Assembly (NCBI GenBank): GCA_933228895.1
Contig: OW121854.1
Coordinates: 5,831,131-5,895,130 of the forward strand
From: Platycnemis pennipes
Lineage: Eukaryota > Arthropoda > Insecta > Odonata > Platycnemididae
Direction of reading: 5' to 3'
DNA length: 64,000 nt
Shown: positions 45,446-56,993 of the stretch, piece after piece
How positions within the stretch are numbered: the stretch's first letter is position 1
Layout of the letters: each line of letters opens with the position of its first letter
Program-made: the position numbers and the translations under genes
Notes under the pieces: generated by a model
What the model was told of the DNA's origin: nothing
The model's input: the letters and a program-made list of their open reading frames with translations, nothing else
Database searches by the model: none

Positions 45446-46348
45446 TCACTGCGCGGGCGGGGCCTTCGGCTCCGAGGGCTGCTTGGACTCGTTCTCCAGG
45501 AGCTCCACGAGCGCCGTGATGTACGTCTGCGCCATCTGCAGCGTCTCGAACTTGGAGAGGCGGTGCTCGCCGCCCAGCGACGGCACCACCTCCCGCAGCC
45601 GGTCGAAGGCGTCGTTCAGTCCGTTCATCCGGCGCCGCTCTCGGGCATTGGCCGCCAGGCGTCGCTTCCGCATCACGGCCGGCGAGGGCGGCCTCTCGGA
45701 GCGCCTGCCTCCGGACCGCCTCCTTGGGCCGCAAGGCCTCTTGGGGCCCGGCGGCCCATCGGGAGACTCGAACCCGTGGTCTGCAGGGTAGGCGGCGCCC
45801 CCGGAGGTGTCGGAGGCGCTGACGCCGCTGCTATCCTCGGCGGCCTGCTCCCAGCAGGAGAGCGGTTCCTCCGCTCCCCCGTACGCCGAGTAGAAGGCCT
45901 CTTCGTCGCAGCTCTGCGCTCCGGTGCGCGTAGTGCTGGAGACTGGGGGCGACGGGGAGGGCGAGGCGGTGCCCGGGGTCATGGCCGCGCACAGAGCGCT
46001 GCCCAGACTGGTCCTCCGTGGCTCGTAGAGGGCCGCCGTGTCCGCCGTCAGCGGGTCCGCCGGGCCCGGCTTCTCGGCCCGCCACCGGTACAGCATGTTG
46101 TCGTGGTCGTCCGGGGCCCAGAGGCGCAGTGGGGCCCGGAAGGGGGGGGGCGTGGGGGCGGCGTCGTACGGAGTGGCGGCGGCGGGGGCGGAGGGCTCTT
46201 CGTCGGGGGGGGAGAGGGGGGCGAGGAGCGAGGGGGGGCAGCGGGGCGGCGGGGGCAAGAACGCCCCGCGGTCTTGGGGCGGGTTCGGGTCCTCACCGTG
46301 CGCCCACCGCCACTCCTGCTTGACGACCGAGGGTCCCCAAGAAAGCAT
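45446..46348 (-). CDS. ato: Atonal-family bHLH transcription factor (proneural)
   Basis: A single uninterrupted frame of 300 residues. The C-terminal 75 residues hold a complete bHLH domain: basic region '[19 protein letters not shown]' (about 227-245) with the E-box-contacting Glu and Arg residues, helix 1 '[14 protein letters not shown]', and helix 2 '[20 protein letters not shown]' (265-284). The [14 protein letters not shown] and KxETLQMAQxYI signatures are those of the Atonal family (ato, amos and cato in insects, ATOH1/7 in vertebrates). By family knowledge it binds CANNTG sites in the nucleus with a Daughterless/E partner and specifies sense-organ and photoreceptor precursors. As in Drosophila ato the bHLH lies near the C-terminus, followed by only about 15 residues. 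The first 225 residues are Pro/Ser/Ala-rich and unconserved. Met1 has a purine at -3; Met85 ('MLYRWRAEK', ATG at 46096-46094), which resembles the start of Drosophila Ato, is an alternative start. Which paralogue (ato, amos or cato) cannot be settled here. Confidence 0.93.
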   Translation of the reverse strand: MLSWGPSVVKQEWRWAHGEDPNPPQDRGAFLPPPPRCPPSLLAPLSPPDEEPSAPAAATPYDAAPTPPPFRAPLRLWAPDDHDNMLYRWRAEKPGPADPLTADTAALYEPRRTSLGSALCAAMTPGTASPSPSPPVSSTTRTGAQSCDEEAFYSAYGGAEEPLSCWEQAAEDSSGVSASDTSGGAAYPADHGFESPDGPPGPKRPCGPRRRSGGRRSERPPSPAVMRKRRLAANARERRRMNGLNDAFDRLREVVPSLGGEHRLSKFETLQMAQTYITALVELLENESKQPSEPKAPPAQ

Positions 46349-46560
46349 GTCTCAGCGGCCCGCGGCGGAGACCTCGACGCTCGCAGTGACCTGAACGCCC
46401 GAAGAACACCTCACTGCCCGGAGCATTATCCCCTTCTGTCACTCACAACTGGTGCGCCAATAGGAGAGAGTCAGTACGAAGTGATGCTCTTCTGTTTGGC
46501 CGGTTTCGACGTGGCCGAGACGTTTTCGGTGAGAACGCATGGCCCCAATCATGTGGCATA

Positions 46561-46566
46561 CTTATA
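46561..46566 (-). promoter_or_regulatory. TATA-like word upstream of the Atonal-family gene
   Basis: On the minus strand GCTATAAG lies about 213 bases upstream of the first Met, which would leave a 5'-untranslated region of roughly 185 bases. E-box words (CANNTG) occur near it at 46552 and at about 46763, compatible with bHLH autoregulation. This rests on motif only. Confidence 0.3.
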
Positions 46567-48659
46567 GCTAAGCCATTACCCTTATTTAGAGACTGGCTTT
46601 TAATGTTTGCGGCACAATTGAACGTAGGTATTTCTTGTCCTGAGAGCAGATTTCTTCTCTAAAACGAATAAATAAATTTGACGTTTGAATGAGATCACTG
46701 ATAGAACAAGAGTGATTACTTGTTTTGAGCACAGAAGATTATCGTCGATTTCTTCGATCTTCAGCTGACTTTGAGGTTTTGGAAGTTAAATGATCGTCTA
46801 ATCACTGATGCTGATGTGCTGCTGACGCCGCCTGAGGTGTCTTCTTCCTTTTGTAGCTCACTTCTGGAATAAACCTTGGTAAAAATTGTCGCGGAGCACA
46901 CTTCAAACTTGGTTGACGGATGTGGGGATTAGATGGTCGCTGTCCTCGTCGGTCCCCTGCAGCGGTTTGCGCCCAACTCGTGGTGGCTCAAGGGCCCGAG
47001 AGGGCGTGGTGGTAGCACTTGACACGTAACCTTCCCCCCCCCACTCCCCAAAAGACCTGCGCTAAGCACTTTCCAATAAACGCGCGGCGCGCGTCCCGTC
47101 AGCAGAGCGGTTTTCGCCCGTGCTTCCCGGAAAGGGCGAGGCGGTGTAGAGTTTCAAGCGCAATGAAGCGGGAAATAGAGAAGGTCTTGTGTCAGAAAAC
47201 CCTTTTTCCGTTCCCCCTTACTTCCTCTCCCCCCACACGCTCCTTTCGGGTGTGAGGACACGTCCCGGAAAATATGAATCACTAAATGTCCGGTTTTATA
47301 TGAAGACCGATCGATGGGGCGTGAACGGCTCGAAGCCTTGCAAGAGTTGCAAGGGACGGTCTCGGCCTCCCACGACGCCAAGGCAGTGGAGAAAGCGCCG
47401 CCGGTCCGTCCGTCGGCCGCGAGCGACGAGGAAGAGGGCTGCAGGAGGCGAGCGAAGTGTGAGACGGCGCGGTGCGGGTGAGGAACAGTGGCGTTCGGGG
47501 AGCCAGCTTGGCGGGGGAGGGGGGGGGAGGGCTTCCCGCCCTCTGCGGTGGCGGGTCACGTGGCCATCCGGGAGCCAATGGCTGCGGTAAGGCGGAGTGG
47601 CCCTCCGCAAAGCCCACCTCTTGCATTCGGGGAAATTTCTTCCTCCTAAGTAGATTTCTCCACTAACAGCCTCCAGTGGTACAGGAGGCATCGCTGTCAA
47701 TAAATTCCTCGATTATGGACGACAGGATTGTTTTTGAGATCAATCATCCTCGTAACTGAAGAGCATTTTCGCTGTAGCTCTCTAAAGAATAATAAATTGT
47801 AACGATTTTCCTCGCAATGTGGCAGTGGCAGCTTAATCGTGAACCGTTAAATTGAATACAAGTGAAATGTCTCTCTAATTCGTAGTGCATCCAATAATGC
47901 CAATTATTTGGCAGCAAGGGGTGAACTGAAACAGATTTGAACTCTCTGGTAGAACCAGGACTGAATCCGACACCGAGAGGTCCATAGTTTGACGTATTTT
48001 TCGACGGACGAAGTGCTGCATTTTAAGTGGTCTCCTATGTAGTGCTGGCGTATGATTTTCCGTGTGATACGCACGTGGATTCGAACCTGGGTCAGAGGGG
48101 TGGAAAACCTTTGCTCTTCGAATGGTCGAAGCTGGTCACTTCTTAAGTTCAAGAATTTCTCAGCAGCTGACTTGGTATAGCGTTTCGAATACTCAGCAAG
48201 TAACCCATAAATCCATTGTGGTGGGCTTGGAAGTACCTGCGGGGGTGGAGTATAGAGTGTGTCTCCCTGAACGCCCGGTGGGCAGGGAAGGTGGGAGGAC
48301 CAGGCGCGCCATAAGGCGTGTAATCATTGGCATCATCGGGCGAGGGGGATGAGTGGCTCGTGCCTCCCCCCACCCCCTTTGGGCCCTTCCCCAGCCCACA
48401 GCACGCGCTGGGCCTCCGCTCAGGTTGTGGCAGGGGCCCTCGGGAGAGCGTAGAAAGTGAACGGGCCAGCAGGGGCGGGCGTATCGCCGAAAAGTAAAGC
48501 GTGGACGAGCGCTCCGAACCAACATCAACGGTTCGCAAAGCTTACTTTGTGGAATTTGATAGTCGAGAGTAAAATTAAGTAAACTTTACAAATCCTCACC
48601 GCGTTCTCCGTACACCCAGACTGGTTGCAACAATTTAGTGTCATTCTCCAGGGACAATG
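46567..48659. other. GC-rich upstream region of the Atonal-family gene
   Basis: CpG-rich at 46920-47650 and 48200-48520, with overlapping frames on both strands that show no domain and are best explained by composition. A donor-like CGGTAAGG is at 47584 (plus). On the minus strand a B-box-like word (CCAGGTTCGAATCCAC) at about 48068-48083 may be a SINE remnant. This is the natural place for promoter and enhancer elements of the neighbouring gene. Confidence 0.35.
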
Positions 48660-48765
48660 AGACTCTCTTTTTACCTTGCAAAGCGCCACAAAGGTATATG
48701 GCAGTGGGTGGATTAACACCAAGCATGCATCACATATCATGTACATTTAGGATTAGTAATTTTCA
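48660..48765 (-). mobile_element. CR1/L2-like LINE (subfamily A), 3' end scrap
   Basis: A degenerate stem-loop at 48671-48708 ('taccttgcaaagcgccac' against 'ggtatatggcagtggg') is followed by 'ccaagcatgcatcacatatc' and 'aggattagtaat', the order of the LINE 3'-untranslated region. The tail repeats are gone. It is about 100 bases long and old. Confidence 0.7.
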
Positions 48766-51606
48766 AGCAAACTAACACTCTAATATTTAAATGCCTTCCA
48801 CACAGCCGGTTGTAGAAAGATATTTTTCTTTGCGAAATTATCGTGCGCCTTTTGCCATATTTTACTGTGACCACTCAATCACGTTTGGAAGTTATTACAT
48901 TATCCCCTGAGAATTCCGCGAAAAAGTTGAAACTGTTTGCGGTGTACCGATTGAACGGAGTGGATTTCCGAAGTTTTATGAAATTTTAATCTCGAACCTC
49001 AACGGTGTGTCCACGCAGCGAGCCTTAGGGACGATGGGAGAGATCGACAAGAAAGGAAGGAGCCGGATGAGAAAACATTAAGGGTGCCACACATAGCCAC
49101 ACATGCTTCAACATACTATAACAATTCTGTTTTCCTAAACTCTATCAAAATTGTACCTCCGAGATCATGGCAGTAATCCTTTATCGCCATGTCGAGATCA
49201 TTCGTCTTGCTGGTCGAGGTAGGAGTGTGCTCAGAGGATATTCACCGGGGTAGGGCGTTTTTGGATGAGTTTCGTGGGGTTTGTGAGGTATTAATAGTAA
49301 TGAATTTATTTTCTCTGGAAACAATAGGCCTAAGACTAGCCGGTTGTGCAGTGGTTGGTGAGTTAAGAGTACAAGATTAAAACTAACTCAAAAATAAACA
49401 TATTTGATGCATAGCAATGCAATAAAACGTAATTAAGGTAATTATAACCAATTATTTCATGTATATTAACAAAATTGCAAATTGGTTATTTATAGTATGA
49501 ATAATATTTTATGGATTGAAATCGAGATGAAATGAATTAACACATGCAGATATTACAAAACAGCTATAAACAAAACAAAGTATTGAATCATCAATATAGA
49601 AATAAGTAAACAGAAGACAGTGATGAACATGAACGAAACAAATTATAAATTTATTACTGTATTTTTAAGGTAATGATGGAGCATTAGTTTGAAATACTGT
49701 GCGCTTCGCAGATTCTTCAGATCTTTGGGTAGTAGACTCCATAATTTTGTAGATCTGACCAAAGGAGTTATGATATTTAATGATAGGTATAGGTTATTTT
49801 GGCGAGTGGCTGATTTGCTAATTTAGTTTATGCTAAATACTGGGTTATTTTATTTTAGGATTTTATGTTGATAGTAGGTAGCATATATTTTTAAGCTTTT
49901 ATATGTTGTTATATAGATATATTCAGATTTTTATTGTTTTAATCTGATTGAGGGGGAAGAAAATACTGAAGTAGTTCCGCGCCCTTACTGCAGCCATTAC
50001 GTGGTTCAAAATAACATCTGAAGAAGATAGAATTAGTTTAAATCAGTCACTGACACTACTTCTCACAGTATGTATGAATTTGGCAGCAGCATATCTGAAA
50101 GGAAATTGAGATAATAGATTCAACCGGATTGACTATAGGTATTATAAAAAACATGTGTTCGTCAAATGGAATGGTTCATATCTTTTCACTTTATGAATGC
50201 CTGTAAATCCTTCTTCGTGATGATTTTCGTTATTTGAAAGAAAAACATTGTAATTCGTTTCGCTTCACTTCATTTCGTTTCATTCATTTTATCGGTGCTT
50301 AGACGCCCGCAACAGTCTAAGCCTTCATACTTATTTGCAGCCTTAATGAGTGTTAAAAAGAGTATGTTGAACATACACAGCGTTTATTTTAGCTCATTAT
50401 GCTCATCTATATCTCTAACTAATCATGCTCATGCGAATAAATACGCTAATACAAATTTATTATAAATCTATTGGCCTTAGCTAGAATCCAAGAAGGGAAT
50501 TTTTGCTGTATGTAAAACCTTATTGAATTTAACTGCGGGTCAGAACAGATTGTATTGTATACCTATACCACTCTCTTCCTTCATTGTCAGCTAATCTTTA
50601 ATGTTATGACACCTAATATCCAACCGGTAGAGAGAGATTTATTCTTCGCGAAGTTATGGGACTTCCTTTACCATGTTCATCTGTGACCTCTTAATCACAT
50701 GCGTGGATTCTAACATAGATATCCAAAGACGCAAGCACTTCAGTTAATGAATTCTTCCCCATGCCTCTGGAGCTCTATGACGGGGTAGAACTGTGAAGTG
50801 CTCATCTGTTTATTTGCTTTGCCTCAATTCACTCAGTCAAGGGTTGTGAGTCCTACGCGGTGGTTTCTTATACTTTGTAATAGGCCTTTGCTGGCATTCC
50901 TGCTCATCATAAAAAAAATGACGATCAAAATGGTTGATTCAAATCGGAACTGATAAATCGACAAATATTCGAGGTTGAAGTACAAAGTTGGTAAATATTA
51001 TTTAAATTAATTATAAAATCAGTTATAATTACTAATAGACTTGGAAAAAATCATGCGAGATCGAGCATGTGAATATGGGTAGTAATGTGCATTTATTTTT
51101 TTAAATTATCAGGCATAAAAATGCTGAACTTTCTTTCATGAGTAATGAGCACGTTACTGTATTACTCTGATAGTCTTAATGACCACGATTAGCTACTTAC
51201 TAATGTAAAAATATTTGTACTATATGTTTTGGAGCGGTATAGTGTATTTCGGTTAACCTTTTATTATCATTCAATCGTGGGAACGATCAATCACACTCAT
51301 GCAACGGATATTTGTTATATTAGGCTTCTTAATGATAACAAGATGATTAGTACTGGTATTATTACGTATCTATCCACAAACTTAACTAGTTGTACTTGGA
51401 AGTTATAAGTCAAAACACGAGCTAATCAGATGGAAATAAATATAACAAGTCATTATGATATTTGTAATGCCATTAAGCAATAAATTTTTGAGCCATCGTG
51501 AATACCCACAATAATTAAAGAATGACGGAAGTAGGCTTGGATATTTAGAGGCATCAAAGGATATACTTAATTGACTTGTCTTCCTAGTTCCTTTATCCTA
51601 ACAAAA
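48766..51606. other. AT-rich gene-free stretch
   Basis: No frame over 65 residues and no repeat I can name. The sequence is strongly AT-rich with short repeated words such as 'catttcgtttcatt' at 50270-50290. Confidence 0.5.
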
Positions 51607-51691
51607 ACACAACACTCTTGTCCTGGTCGGATTCGAACCCGAAACTTTTGAGTTACCATGTCAGTGTGCTACCGACCAGGCTACAGAGGTA
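51607..51691 (-). repeat. tRNA-like SINE head (SINE-3)
   Basis: On the minus strand, 'TAGCCTGGTCGGTAGC' (A-box-like) and 'GGGTTCGAATCC' (B box, 51629-51640) lie at tRNA spacing. The bases that should form the acceptor stem do not pair (ACCTCTG against CCAGGAC). It is therefore a tRNA-derived repeat or pseudogene rather than a tRNA gene. Its sequence differs from SINE-1 and SINE-2. Confidence 0.55.
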
Positions 51692-51924
51692 AAAACGGAT
51701 AATACATTGATCATTTTATAGAAAAGCCGAATGTGATGTTGAAACCTAGTTGTCGTAGTACGAAATTACATGATTGGAATAAAATATTTTTGATTCCTGA
51801 TCATTCTGTGTCCAAATTTCACTGCAATGACAGGTAGAATATGGTCCGATAAACACAGTAATAATAAAAACATCAACTTGGTTAAACACTATTTATTATA
51901 AACACGGTAACACCTTATAACAAA

Positions 51925-52740
51925 CATCAATTATTCGACAATCCTAAGTTTGGTTTGACGCAGTTCTCGACTTCATTCTCCGATCGACTAATCTTTTCAC
52001 ATCGATATGATTCCTCTCTGTCACATCCTTCACAACTCATTCCAATACTCCTATCCGAGGCCTGCCTATTCCATTCTTCCCATTCACTTTTCCCTCGACG
52101 TTTGACTTCATCAGGTCATCATGTCTTAAGAAATGGCCAATTAAGTTGACCCGTCTTCTTTTCAGGGCTTTCAGGAGACTTCTCTTTTCTCTCACTCTTC
52201 TTAAGACTTCTTCGTTTGTCACTCGGTCGATCCATTTTATCTTCTTCATTCTTCTGTAGCACCACATTTTCAACACCTTGACGTGTCTGCTGCTGTTGTC
52301 GTCCATGCTTCGCTGCCATACATTTGCATGCTCCAGATGTTTGTTCCAATGATATGTAAGTTTATGTCCACGCATGTATCTTCGGCTGTAAGCAGAATCT
52401 TTCTTTTTTTATAAATTACCCTTTTCGCCGCGGCAATCCTACTGGATATTTCTGTTTTACTTCGTCCATCGCTGGTTACTCGGACTCCCAGGTAACAGAA
52501 CTCCTTCACGTTTTCAAGTTATTATTTTTCTAGTTTAACATTGGCCCTGGTTTCTTTTCTCCTACTGCATATCAATACCTTTGAATTATTTTTATTGACC
52601 TCCAGGTGATGTACGGCCATTGTCCTTGCCGTGTTTTCTTGCATATTTTTCAAATATTCTGTTTATTCTTCTTTTATCTTATCAAAACGTCTTGGTTTAT
52701 TACAAGATCGATTTATTTCATCTTCATCATGAAATCGTAA
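51925..52740 (-). mobile_element. RTE-clade LINE, 3' fragment on the minus strand
   Basis: The minus strand encodes, in two overlapping frames, 'MKEFCYLGVRVTSDGRSKTE', 'SMQMYGSEAWTTTAA', 'MWCYRRMKKIKWIDRVTNEE' and 'GRPRIGVLE'. These are the same blocks in the same order as the RTE C-terminal domain at 21228-21908. The 3' end is at 51930 ('attattcgacaatcctaag'). A frameshift near 52300 and a decayed start exclude function. Its 5' side abuts a LINE subfamily A copy at 52743. Confidence 0.88.
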
Positions 52741-52742
52741 CA

Positions 52743-53495
52743 TCACATCTACATCTACATAATACCCTGTAAGCCACCACAAAGGTATGTGGCAGGGGAT
52801 GAACTCTCACCAAACATGCACTACATATCATGAATAAAAGAGCATTAGTACTTGTATAGGTACTGTTCAAAACTACGCTATTTAAAAAAAGATAAAAATA
52901 TCAAAACATGCATGCAAAAATATGCCGTTAGTTGGGTTAGCTATAAGTACTTATACCAACTAGCAGCTACCAATGTTATCCATTGCTATACTCGTACTGG
53001 ATATATTTACCGTTATTCATATCCCTAATAGTACGAGGAAAAAAGGACATTTTGAATCTGTCAGTTCGGCAATCAATTCTCTAATTTTGTGATTATGGTC
53101 CAGTCTACCATAGTAAGTTGGGGTCCGCAAAATATTTTTATCATCATCACTGAAAATATGGTCTTGGAATTTATTTAAGAGATTAAGTCTAAATTTCAAC
53201 CTGCGATCTGACAATGATTCACATTTTAATTCATTTAATAGACTGGTTACGCTAATAAGGTTATCATGAATACCTTTAAAAATCTTGCCGATCTTCGCTG
53301 CACACGTTCAAGTTCATTGCTTAGACCGATTTCGTATGGATCCCATACACTGGCAGCATATTCCAAATGAGGCCTAGCAAGTGATTAGTAGCTGATTTCT
53401 CGTGCATGATCGTCACATTTACCCAGTACTCCTTTAATGAGTCCCAGTTTACGATTCGCTTGACCCATTATTTCACGTATGAAATTACATGTCAA
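52743..53495 (-). mobile_element. CR1/L2-like LINE (subfamily A), 3' copy
   Basis: The tail 'catctacatctacataata' is followed by the stem-loop (52769-52802), the 3'-untranslated region, the minus-strand peptide 'MSDRRLKFRLNLLNKFQDHI' and the coding remnant up to about 53495 ('tttcacgtatgaaattac'). The copy is nearly collinear with the one at 31496-32238. Truncation is within the post-RT region. Confidence 0.88.
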
Positions 53496-54577
53496 CTACT
53501 TCCAGCTTTGGGTTTTCTGCTTCTACTATCATCCATGCTTCGCTTCCATCGTCATATACGTCATATTCGAACGGAAGTATTCTGTCACGACAACATCACG
53601 AACACTGAAGGGGGTCATGGTTAGCTCAAGACCGACTATGGTGGTCGAGCCTTCTCGTTGTCACATCTTGGAACTTGTCTAGACTTGAAGAGTGGACCGC
53701 CAAAAGTATCCGATTTTTGGAGTCGTGCGGTTGTCCTTAGGCCCTTCGCTGACTGCGGACCCTTCCTTTGGAGTCGGATCGAGTGTCTGTACTGGCGATT
53801 GGGAATTCAGTCGGGGGAATTGAAAGGCCCATGGCATCTTCGATTTGATTGCATCTTGCTCCAGCGAACTGCTTCGACCTCTCTCATGTTCCAACTAGAC
53901 GGATTGTGTTGCAGGATGAGTTCGCAGCATTCGGCAGCGAGAAAGACATTTACATTCAGTACGTTTGAAATATGTTTGTTCAGATATCCAGTCCGCGATA
54001 TCTGAACGTGGTATATATATGCGCGTGGCGATAAAAGGAGTTAAAAGACGTTTTGAACTTCGCAAAGATAAAACGGTCATTGAAGTCTGGGAATATTCCA
54101 ACCATACATTTATATTCTCGCCACGATTTTAGTCGAAAATTCCGAAGTGCTCGCTTTCGCTCCGACGATCTCAGTGGCTTCCGTTTCTAAATTCTAGGTG
54201 ACAGTGGAGAACATGCATTCTTTTTTATAAATCTTTGAAACTGAAGGTTATTACCTAAAATATACCTGGCGAAAATTTTGCTGAAAAATAAATTTGTGTA
54301 ACGAAAAACTACTCTTAAACAATTACATGTCGGCAGCATTAAAACATGACGTAATTGCATGAGGTAACGGCACGGTATCACTATGGGCGTTGTTTATCTC
54401 TTGTACGTGGAGATTAGTTGTTTAATAAATACTTAGCGAAAAGATTTTGTATTTAACTCATTTGTTTAATGCAATAAACTTATGAATTTCCATTTCTTAT
54501 TTAAGTGGTATGTATTTCTTATTTTAGTAACGAGAAAATTGTCCGTAAAATATATAATGCCTGCATAGTGCTCTGTT
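53496..54577. other. No gene; small RTE scrap and a hairpin
   Basis: 'atcatccatgcttcgcttcc' (53528-53547) matches the complement of an RTE coding block. A perfect 11-bp inverted repeat GTTCAGATATC is at 53978-53988 and 53997-54007, just before TATATATATG. Frames at 53658-54005 show no known domain. Confidence 0.4.
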
Positions 54578-54827
54578 TCATCTACATCTACATCTACACG
54601 ATACCCTGCAAGCCACCGCGAGGGTGTGTGGCAGGGGGTGAAGATCACCAAGCATGCACCACCACCACGCAAACAAGCAACTATAGGGTCTCACGCAACC
54701 AGACCGCTAGTGTCCATAGTACTCAAGGGGCCAATACATGCATCATGCACCACAGACCACCCCAAAACATTTCCCCCACCCATCCGCCTGCTATGCTGCC
54801 CATTCTGTTCTCTTATAGTACGGGTAG
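54578..54827 (-). mobile_element. CR1/L2-like LINE (subfamily B), short copy with T-to-C bias
   Basis: Three perfect ATCTAC tail units and an intact stem-loop (54601-54640) are followed by the subfamily B 3'-untranslated sequence, truncated at about 54827. From 54655 to 54805 it differs from the two other B copies (1991-2440 and 34573-35690) at about twenty places by T-to-C on the plus strand, with almost no changes of other kinds. The changed T residues are followed by A, T or G and not by C. On the element's own strand these are A-to-G changes. See the findings. Confidence 0.85.
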
Positions 54828-55439
54828 TAGTGTTTGAGCCAACTCCGCGAATCTTTGCCATGACAAATCAATCACAATGTTTTTTTTAGGAATGCCGCCA
54901 TTAAGGAGTCACCTAAAGGCAAATAGTGGATTGAGCGTCTTTAAGTCACTTTTTCAGTCATCGCTCCGATGAAGAAATGTCTATAAATATCTAAACAATG
55001 TAATCGCTTCGTTTTTTTCTAAAATGAACGTCAGTGTCCATTGCAATATGGAGCCTATACCGTGCAGTGACGCAAGAAGACGTTTCAGGTCACATGACTT
55101 TCGTCGAATTTCAGGAACATTTAAATAGCCTTTAATAATCTCTGTAGTTGGCATAGTACATCTTGGCTTTGGATTTGTGAGGAAAGATCTTATCAGATAC
55201 ATCCTCAATACACGAGAAACAAATGCCATGCACATTCCCCATCAGAGAAAAGTGCCCCAAAAACATATACCAACGATCCCTGCAGATGCCAACGATCACT
55301 GGGATAGCAAGTACTTATTAGCATTAGTTCATAGCTGGTTACTAGAACAAATACCTATTACTTGTAAGTCTTAAATTATGAGTTTAAGTTTAGGTTGAGG
55401 ATTCGATTTACTAGGTGGTTCTGGTAAATTTGTACGTAT
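54828..55439. other. No gene recognised
   Basis: Unassigned sequence. Short frames on both strands at 54981-55374 have no recognisable motif. Confidence 0.45.
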
Positions 55440-56415
55440 ATCCATTCTGAAAGGGAATGGAGTGTCCTATAATGAATGAAGAGTTATCCACATAGTAAGT
55501 ATAAAAGCCAAGTGCCATTGATTAAATCTGGACTCAGCAGTGAAGAAGCAAGAATAATAAAAGAAGTGAGACAAGACTGTGCAGTGTCTCCTGTAATTTG
55601 TAATTATCGTCGTGACAGCATCAAAGAGAAGTCTTCTAGAGCAAATGTACACGGAGAAGAAAAATTAGCATGCTGAGGTTCGCTAATGACGTAGCACTCG
55701 TAAAGAGAGACAGAGAGATCTCTGAATAAGATTCAAATGACTACGGAAAGGAAAATGGTCAGATATAAGCTGACTGCTAATAAGAAGAAGACTAAGATAT
55801 TGGTGTGCAGCAAGAGAGAAGAATCCAAAACCTGCGTTAAACCAGGAAAAACAAAAAAAATGGAAGAGGTGAAAAGTTCTGTTACCTGGAATGCTGAGTA
55901 GCCAACGATGAACGAAGCAAGAGAGAATTAGCGAGTAGAATAGCCCCTGCAATGAGGTCATTCAAACAAATGAAGTATCTATTTACAGCTGGAAATACAA
56001 GCGTACAAGTTAGGAAACAATTCATCAGAACATACATCTGGAATATGTTTCTTTACTGTGAGTCATGGACGATGACAGCAGGGGAGAAGAAAAGGGTGGA
56101 AGCATTCGAAATGTGGTGCCACGGAAGAACGATGAAGATGCAATGGTTCGACCAAGTGGCATATGAATAGGCCAAGAAGAATAGCGTAAAATGCTGATCG
56201 GCCACATCTCAAGACACGATGGCCTGACGAAGACAATCGTCGAGGGAAAAGTGAATGGGAAGAATGGAATAGGCAGTCCTCGTATGAGATAAATGTAACC
56301 GGTCGTAAAGGATGTGAAAGAGAGGAATTACGTTAATATGAAGAGTACGAGAAGAATCGAGTGGAGGGCTGCGTCGCTAAGCAACCTTAGGATTGTTGAC
56401 CGTTGATGATGATGA
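55440..56415 (+). mobile_element. RTE-clade LINE, decayed copy
   Basis: The RTE coding sequence can be followed in order from the RT region ('tctggactcagcagtgaaga', 'agtgagacaagactgtgcag') through 'atggacgatgacagcagggg' and 'gtggaagcattcgaaatgtg' to the 3' end 'ggattgttgaccgttgatga' with four TGATGA-like units. Frameshifts and a deletion near 56170-56200 break all frames. Confidence 0.88.
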
Positions 56416-56993
56416 TGTATCCATAGTTATTTGTTATTACATTTGTTAGCGTTTTAGCATTAGAAAAATTAAAAAGTATGACATTTTAAAATTAAACTGA
56501 TTTTATTGAATATGTTTTCAATTCCAAATGATTCCTCCAATTTGGTTCTTGCATCTGAATATAACATTATTCTATGTACTGATATTGATTGGATCGGTTT
56601 CATTCCATAAGTGTCTGTTTTTATTGAAACATTTCGAAATTGCTTACGTTTTACTGTTTTCATGGCTATTGGAAAGCGTTTATAGAAATATATTTACCAA
56701 ATAGCCGTTAAATGGCCTGCTTTAAGAGATATTGTGATTACATTAATTTTTTTTACAGATACTTTCATCTATACTACAAAATCATTCGTTCAAATCACTT
56801 AAAAATTTCTCCAACACGGTCTTTGGCCACAGTCATTTTCAATTTGTTCCATGATTTTCCCTGAAATTGTTGCCGTATCCAGACTCTAAAGTTCCTCCAA
56901 AAAACTTCCTCTTTTAGTGGAATTGAAGTTTCTCCAGAATTGCTCATTAATGCACAGAGTCATAATAGGTAACGCAAGGTACCAGGCATCTTA

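Noticed and set aside
45563..46567. Long plus-strand open frame (334 residues) opposite the Atonal-family gene, and further frames on both strands
   Set aside because: The bHLH domain is on the minus strand. The antisense frames are Gly/Arg/Ala-rich by-products of GC-rich coding sequence and show no domain.
51607..51691. Possible tRNA gene on the minus strand
   Set aside because: The B box is good but the acceptor arms do not pair and no clean anticodon stem is visible.
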